A DNA stretch of 35,727 nucleotides. Source: Ceratorhiza oryzae-sativae. Lineage: Eukaryota; Basidiomycota; Agaricomycetes; Cantharellales; Ceratobasidiaceae. The number at the start of each line of letters is the position of its first letter. The stretch's first letter is position 1. Below are positions 32,511 through 35,727 of this stretch, piece by piece. The stretch spans positions 1-35,727 of the forward strand of contig JARWMV010000146.1 of NCBI GenBank assembly GCA_030998015.1. The letters run 5' to 3'. The notes beneath the pieces are model-generated. The model was not told the DNA's origin. It saw only the letters and a program-made list of their open reading frames with translations, and did no database searches. The translations under genes and the position numbers were made by a program.

Positions 32511-32668
32511 CATACCCCCGCTTAGGGTCAACCAGCATTGTATTTATATATAAATACATGCTGTTGACCCGAGGGGTAATGGATATCGAGGCCGCGTTCG
32601 CGGCGAGCCGCGCGCACGCCAGGGCCGCCTTGGCTTAAGCCAAGGCGTTCGCAGGCGTGCACGGGTCA
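32511..32668 (+). repeat. Family A element (copy 26)
   Basis: Compact form like copies 22 and 23, six codons before the HE stop. TCATA on both sides. The 32376-32493 stretch before it has only hairpins (CCTCTGGATCT...AGATC). Confidence 0.88.
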
Positions 32669-32800
32669 TATAAATTTTGGAAAATTTTTTTTGATTTTAT
32701 GTATCTATGGATTGTAGGACAACTTGTTTTTAGACTCATAGCAGCTTTTCTTATGGAACTATATTCTTTAATCTCATTTGTTTTAATATTAACAACAACT

Positions 32801-33063
32801 GACCCCCAAACATGTGCAGCTACGCTGCATTGTTTGGGGGGCAGTAGCCCCCCAATAATGTAATGGCCCTCCCAATACGTTGGCCCGTAGGGCCCAAAAC
32901 CACCGTGAAGGTGTTTCCAAAAACACCTTTACGGTGGTTTTGGGCCTTACAGGCTTGGTAACGCATTGGGAGGTCATTGTAATCATTGGGGGTAGCCCCC
33001 CAATAATGCAATGCAATCATTGGGGGGTAGCCCCCCAATAATGCATTGCAATCATTGGGGGTC
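32801..33063 (+). repeat. Family E composite, large nested form
   Basis: Between AACT duplications (32797-32800, 33064-33067). It has three to four CCCCC/GGGGG palindromes, an inserted hairpin CCAAAACCACCGTGAAGG / CACGGTGGTTTTGG-type near 32893-32945 and a tandem 33-bp-like unit TAGCCCCCCAATAATGCA at 32990-33050. Confidence 0.8.
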
Positions 33064-33333
33064 AACTGTTTTTAGTGCAAGCCCTGTAAAATCGGAGCTT
33101 GAATTTGTAGTCCAAGCTTCTTGCACAGATATAGGCTCGACATAGCTGTTAGGCGTCAATCTTTTTAAACTTTCTATCTGATTGTTAAAAGAATTTGTTG
33201 TTTCCCCGGTTCTTAATATTCGTACCCAAAATCTATTTCTGTAAAGGTCGGTAATACTACTTATTGATTTATCTCTAAGAGAATTATCCAGTTTGACTAA
33301 ACTTTTAGTATCTAATTTTGTAGATTCGCTAGC

Positions 33334-33505
33334 CCGCCGGCGTTAGAGGGAATCCTAAAGATTCCCTCGTAGAAAATGACGACCGTTCGTCATTTTCAGC
33401 CGGCGGCTAAATATCGATATTATGCCGCGCACTAGCAATCGCAAACGGTTGCGATTGCTCACGTTGGTTGGTGGGACAAGTCCCACCAGCAACTAACGCG
33501 CGCGG
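33334..33505 (+). repeat. Family B element, 172-bp form (copy 26)
   Basis: Between GATTCT and GCTAGCG on the minus strand. Frame restored on removal, no duplication. Confidence 0.92.
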
Positions 33506-33798
33506 AGAATCAAAAGTTTGTGCAATTTTTGTATTATTATCGAATACAATTACTTTATAACCTTTTTCTAAATTAATTTTGGCCAGATGAGATTGAAGTA
33601 GTTCTAAAGTTTCCTTTGAAAATTTTTTCCGTGGTACCGTTCTCATTTTTTCTAGAGTTTCTTCAGTGTGCTTATATCCTAATGAAGAATAAGCTTTTTT
33701 TAATATGTTGTACTCAGGGTTTAAAAAATCAATATAGTGTTGTTCTCGAGATACGACATCCTTTGAATCACAATATTCTAGTATGTCCAATTTAAAAA

Positions 33799-34057
33799 CC
33801 GTCGCGCTGGGACCGCCCGAATGGATGCCCGTAGACCCCCAATGATGCAATTAGGGGCCACTTAAAATAGCAAAGCTATTTTAGAGGCCCCGTAATTGCT
33901 TCATTTGGGGGGTGGATGCCCCCCAAACAATGCAGCGTAGCTGCACATGTTTGGGGGGCACTAGGGCCCAAAACCAGACTCGGTCATCGCAGATGTCCGG
34001 CAGGGGTTAGTCAAAGACTAACCCGCTTACCGTCCCCAGCGCGGCCGGCTCGAGGGT
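33799..34057 (+). repeat. Family F element with nested E units
   Basis: CGTCGCGCTGGGACCGCCCG, an E palindrome carrying an AAAATAGCAAAGCTATTTT hairpin, a second E palindrome, TCGGTCATCGCAGATG, GGGTTAGTCAAAGACTAACCC and CGGCTCGAGGG. It splits the GIY-YIG gene between LSN and FKLD. Confidence 0.75.
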
Positions 34058-34359
34058 TAGATAAACCATTTTTCAGTAAAGCAGAACTTATGATACTTTT
34101 GGATTTTGTAGTTATTTTTTGCAAAAGAATATTAGAAAAATAAGTTACAAATCTTTTAGCCAAGTTTGTTGAGCTTCCGATATATTTGAACCCTGTAAGA
34201 TTATTTGTCAAACAGTAGATACCTGATTTTTGGTTATTTTCCAAGAAAATTTGTTTTTTTTGGTTTTGCAGATCAGAATAAGATACTCCGCTCCCTGGAT
34301 CTCTAGAGATCCAGGAGGCGGGATTAACAGTATTTAAATTATTTGTATTTTTCATTGAA

Positions 34360-34920
34360 ATTTTTGTAGAGTGAAAACACGAGTTATTTTGTAATTGAAT
34401 ATCCTATATTGCCTTACCTCGACTGTGGACGCCTTTAGTCGACCACAGGCTCGGTCGCCGAGTCTGCGGTCGGGCATTCGCTAGACCACAGACGAGACAA
34501 GGATTCAGCCTTATAGGACTCAAAACTTTCCCCAAAATTCGGAATCCACGAAATTTTGGATCATCTGCTGCCCTGTTTTACCGTCTCGTGTCAACATAGT
34601 TGACCGGACGGTAAAACTGCCCAACCCTGACAAAAACCCGGTTAGACCGGGGGACTATATCGAGTCCATGATTGCAATTCCAGGGTTGTTGAAATGTTTT
34701 AACCCTCGTCTATATAGATCTGGGCGACAAGTCGGCATGGGGTAATACTATTTCCACTTCAGAGACCTCAGAAAGAAACCTTTAGTAAAGGTTAGCCTCG
34801 TAACTAAGATTAGGTTCAATTAGCTTGGTATGGTTCCCCGTAAAGGGTCAATTACAAAAATTGGCCAACCCAGTAAAATTGAATTCCTATTTCTTTTATA
34901 ACTTCCCTCATCACATAAAA
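34360..34920 (-). other. Duplicated block of unknown function, copy 2
   Basis: Shares several segments with 31240-31760 in the same order and also lies directly upstream of a GIY-YIG start. Its frame is broken (GATTCCGAATTTTGGGG carries length changes) and it contains an H hairpin and GTCTGTGGTC/GACCACAGAC arms (34430-34500). Confidence 0.5.
34575..34616 (+). repeat. Family H hairpin, TTTTACCG form
   Basis: TTTTACCGTCTCGTGTCAAC pairs with GTTGACCGGACGGTAAAA. It is inserted in duplicated block copy 2 and absent from copy 1. Confidence 0.65.
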
Positions 34921-35027
34921 ATGGGATAATAAACCCCCACACTTCGGTCGTGTTCACATTTCTCTACTTTTGCAGAGTATCTTTGCAACAAGAGTAATTT
35001 TTAATTGACAACAGTACTCCTGTGTAA

Positions 35028-35167
35028 CCCTGTCGTCTACTGCCCCCCAAACATGTGCAGCTACGCTGCATTGTTTGAGGGGCATCCGCCCCCCAATAAG
35101 GTAATGGCCCCCCCCAATACGTTTGTGACGCATTGGGAGGCCATTGCCTTGTTGGGGGTCTACAGGG
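35028..35167 (+). repeat. Family E composite
   Basis: CCCTGTCGTCTACTG...GTCTACAGGG outer arms. Two inner palindromes, one with CCCCCCAATACGTTTGTGACG as in 17829-17943. Confidence 0.72.
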
Positions 35168-35634
35168 AACCCGGCAATATGGTAGAACAATCGAGGCGGT
35201 TTATAAGTTCCAAAGACTCTGAAGATATTTACCTTTTTTACTTTTTCCCAAATAAGATTTTATACCAAAAAAATCATGTAAGACTTTAATTAAATTTTCA
35301 TTATCTATTTTTGAGTAAAAACAAGTATTTAATACTAACTTTCCATTGTAAAAATGTCCATTCGTTTAGATCCAAATGGCCCGCCGGCGTTAGAGGGAAT
35401 CTGAAAGATTCCCTCGTAGAAAATGACGACCGTTCGTCATTTTCAGCCGGCGGCTAAATATCGATATTATGCCGCGCACTAGCAATCGCAAACGGTTGCG
35501 ATTGCTCACGTTGGTTGGTGGGACAAGTCCCACCAGCAACTAACGCGCGCGGGCAGTAATATAATTTTCTAGAGTTTGGGGTACTATTTTTTTCCCATTT
35601 TTGTAGAAAGATGAATATAACCAATAAAGACTAC
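35168..35634 (-). pseudogene. LAGLIDADG homing endonuclease, partial and interrupted
   Basis: The minus strand reads WLYSSFYKNGKKIVPQTLEN, B copy 27, then HFYNGKLVLNTCFYSKIDNE and LIKVLHDFFGIKSYLG. This is the central and C-terminal part of a LAGLIDADG_2 enzyme. The second motif itself (about where B27 lies) is damaged, with a TAA just after the junction. The 5' part lies beyond B copy 28 and the window end. Confidence 0.7.
35381..35552 (+). repeat. Family B element, 172-bp form (copy 27)
   Basis: First-arm loop reads CTGAAAG instead of CCTAAAG, the only loop variant seen among the short copies. Confidence 0.9.
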
Positions 35635-35727
35635 CCGCCGGCGTTAGAGGGAATCCTAAAGATTCCCTCGTAGAAAATGACGACCGTTCGTCATTTTCAG
35701 CCGGCGGCTAAATATCGATATTATGCC
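35635..35727 (+). repeat. Family B element (copy 28), cut by window end
   Basis: Left half of a short-form copy, 82 nt after copy 27 and in the same orientation. Confidence 0.88.

Larger units (their letters stand above)
32494..34355 (-). pseudogene. GIY-YIG homing endonuclease, interrupted
   Basis: ATG 34355. Catalytic motifs KSGIYCLTNNLTGFKYIGSS and NLAKRFVTYF lie near 34170-34240, then SALLKNGLSN, an F/E cluster, KDVVSREQHYIDFLNPEYNI (conserved Glu), SSLGYKHTEETLEKM (NUMOD3-like), B copy 26, YRNRFWVRILRTGETTNSF, an E element, and a C-terminal YSSIRKAAMSLKTSCPTIHR (NUMOD1-like). Removal of B26 reads TFDS-ASES, of E (AACT duplication) KTVV-VNIK, and of A copy 26 (TATGA) QNLY-EISLK followed by TAG. 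All are in phase. Its host gene is unknown, though an rnl intron is likely. Confidence 0.88.

Noticed and set aside
1..35727. Insertion sequences or DNA transposons
   Set aside because: No transposase or integrase is present. The inverted-repeat structure belongs to short noncoding hairpin elements.
1..35727. TAG read as leucine, as in some chytrid mitochondria
   Set aside because: Several endonuclease genes end with TAG exactly at the family's usual C-terminus (19879, 26293, 32494), and no in-frame TAG was needed in any exon.
1..35727. Group II introns
   Set aside because: No domain V hairpin, GTGYG 5' end or reverse transcriptase was seen. All intron signatures are group I.

Overview
The window looks like a stretch of the mitochondrial genome of an early-diverging fungus (chytrid, blastocladialean or similar grade; I cannot name the genus). 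Evidence: a fungal-type Cox2 C-terminal half, a nad1 gene that can be pieced together completely, one nad5 exon, two adjoining exons of the large-subunit rRNA (domain V), mitochondrial-type tRNAs for Gly, Arg and Leu, group I intron cores with P/Q/R/S signatures, and many intron-type LAGLIDADG and GIY-YIG homing endonuclease (HE) genes. Trp is TGG in all exons, and TAA and TAG serve as stops. All genes are on the minus strand except the nad5 exon.

Layout: 0.8-1.9 kb, nad5 exon between two group I cores (+). 3.5-4.5 kb, a LAGLIDADG HE (-). 5.1-7.0 kb, tRNA-Gly, tRNA-Arg, tRNA-Leu (-) amid repeats. 7.2-10.2 kb, repeat-dense and almost gene-free. 10.6-21.9 kb, nad1 (-): four exons (329 codons) spread over 11.3 kb by three group I introns holding two GIY-YIG and two LAGLIDADG genes. 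22-28.5 kb, HE genes broken and nested in one another, with a duplicated cox2 3' end. 28.6-29.0 kb, last cox2 exon. 29.3-32.0 kb, two rnl exons round a GIY-YIG intron. 32.0-35.7 kb, more HE genes.

The striking content is a dense, layered population of short GC-rich hairpin elements of the double-hairpin kind known from Allomyces mtDNA. I distinguish family B (28 copies; 172, 212 or 222 bp), family A (26 copies, mostly 160-250 bp), family E (CCCCC...GGGGG palindromes, over 20 sites) and smaller families C, D, F, H, J and K. A and B alone cover about 10 kb. They insert into each other, travel as composites, and hit the HE genes again and again while sparing every recognised exon. In most cases conceptual removal of the element (with one copy of a 4-5 bp target duplication for A and E, none for B) rejoins the HE reading frame exactly. 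Either the burst is very recent, or these genes tolerate the insertions by RNA processing or translational bypass.

The endonucleases and introns presumably spread themselves and create rearrangements: the cox2 tail duplication, one HE inserted inside another, and rnl and cox2 exons placed next to each other in an order that cis-splicing alone cannot explain. Element boundaries below are accurate to about 5 nt.
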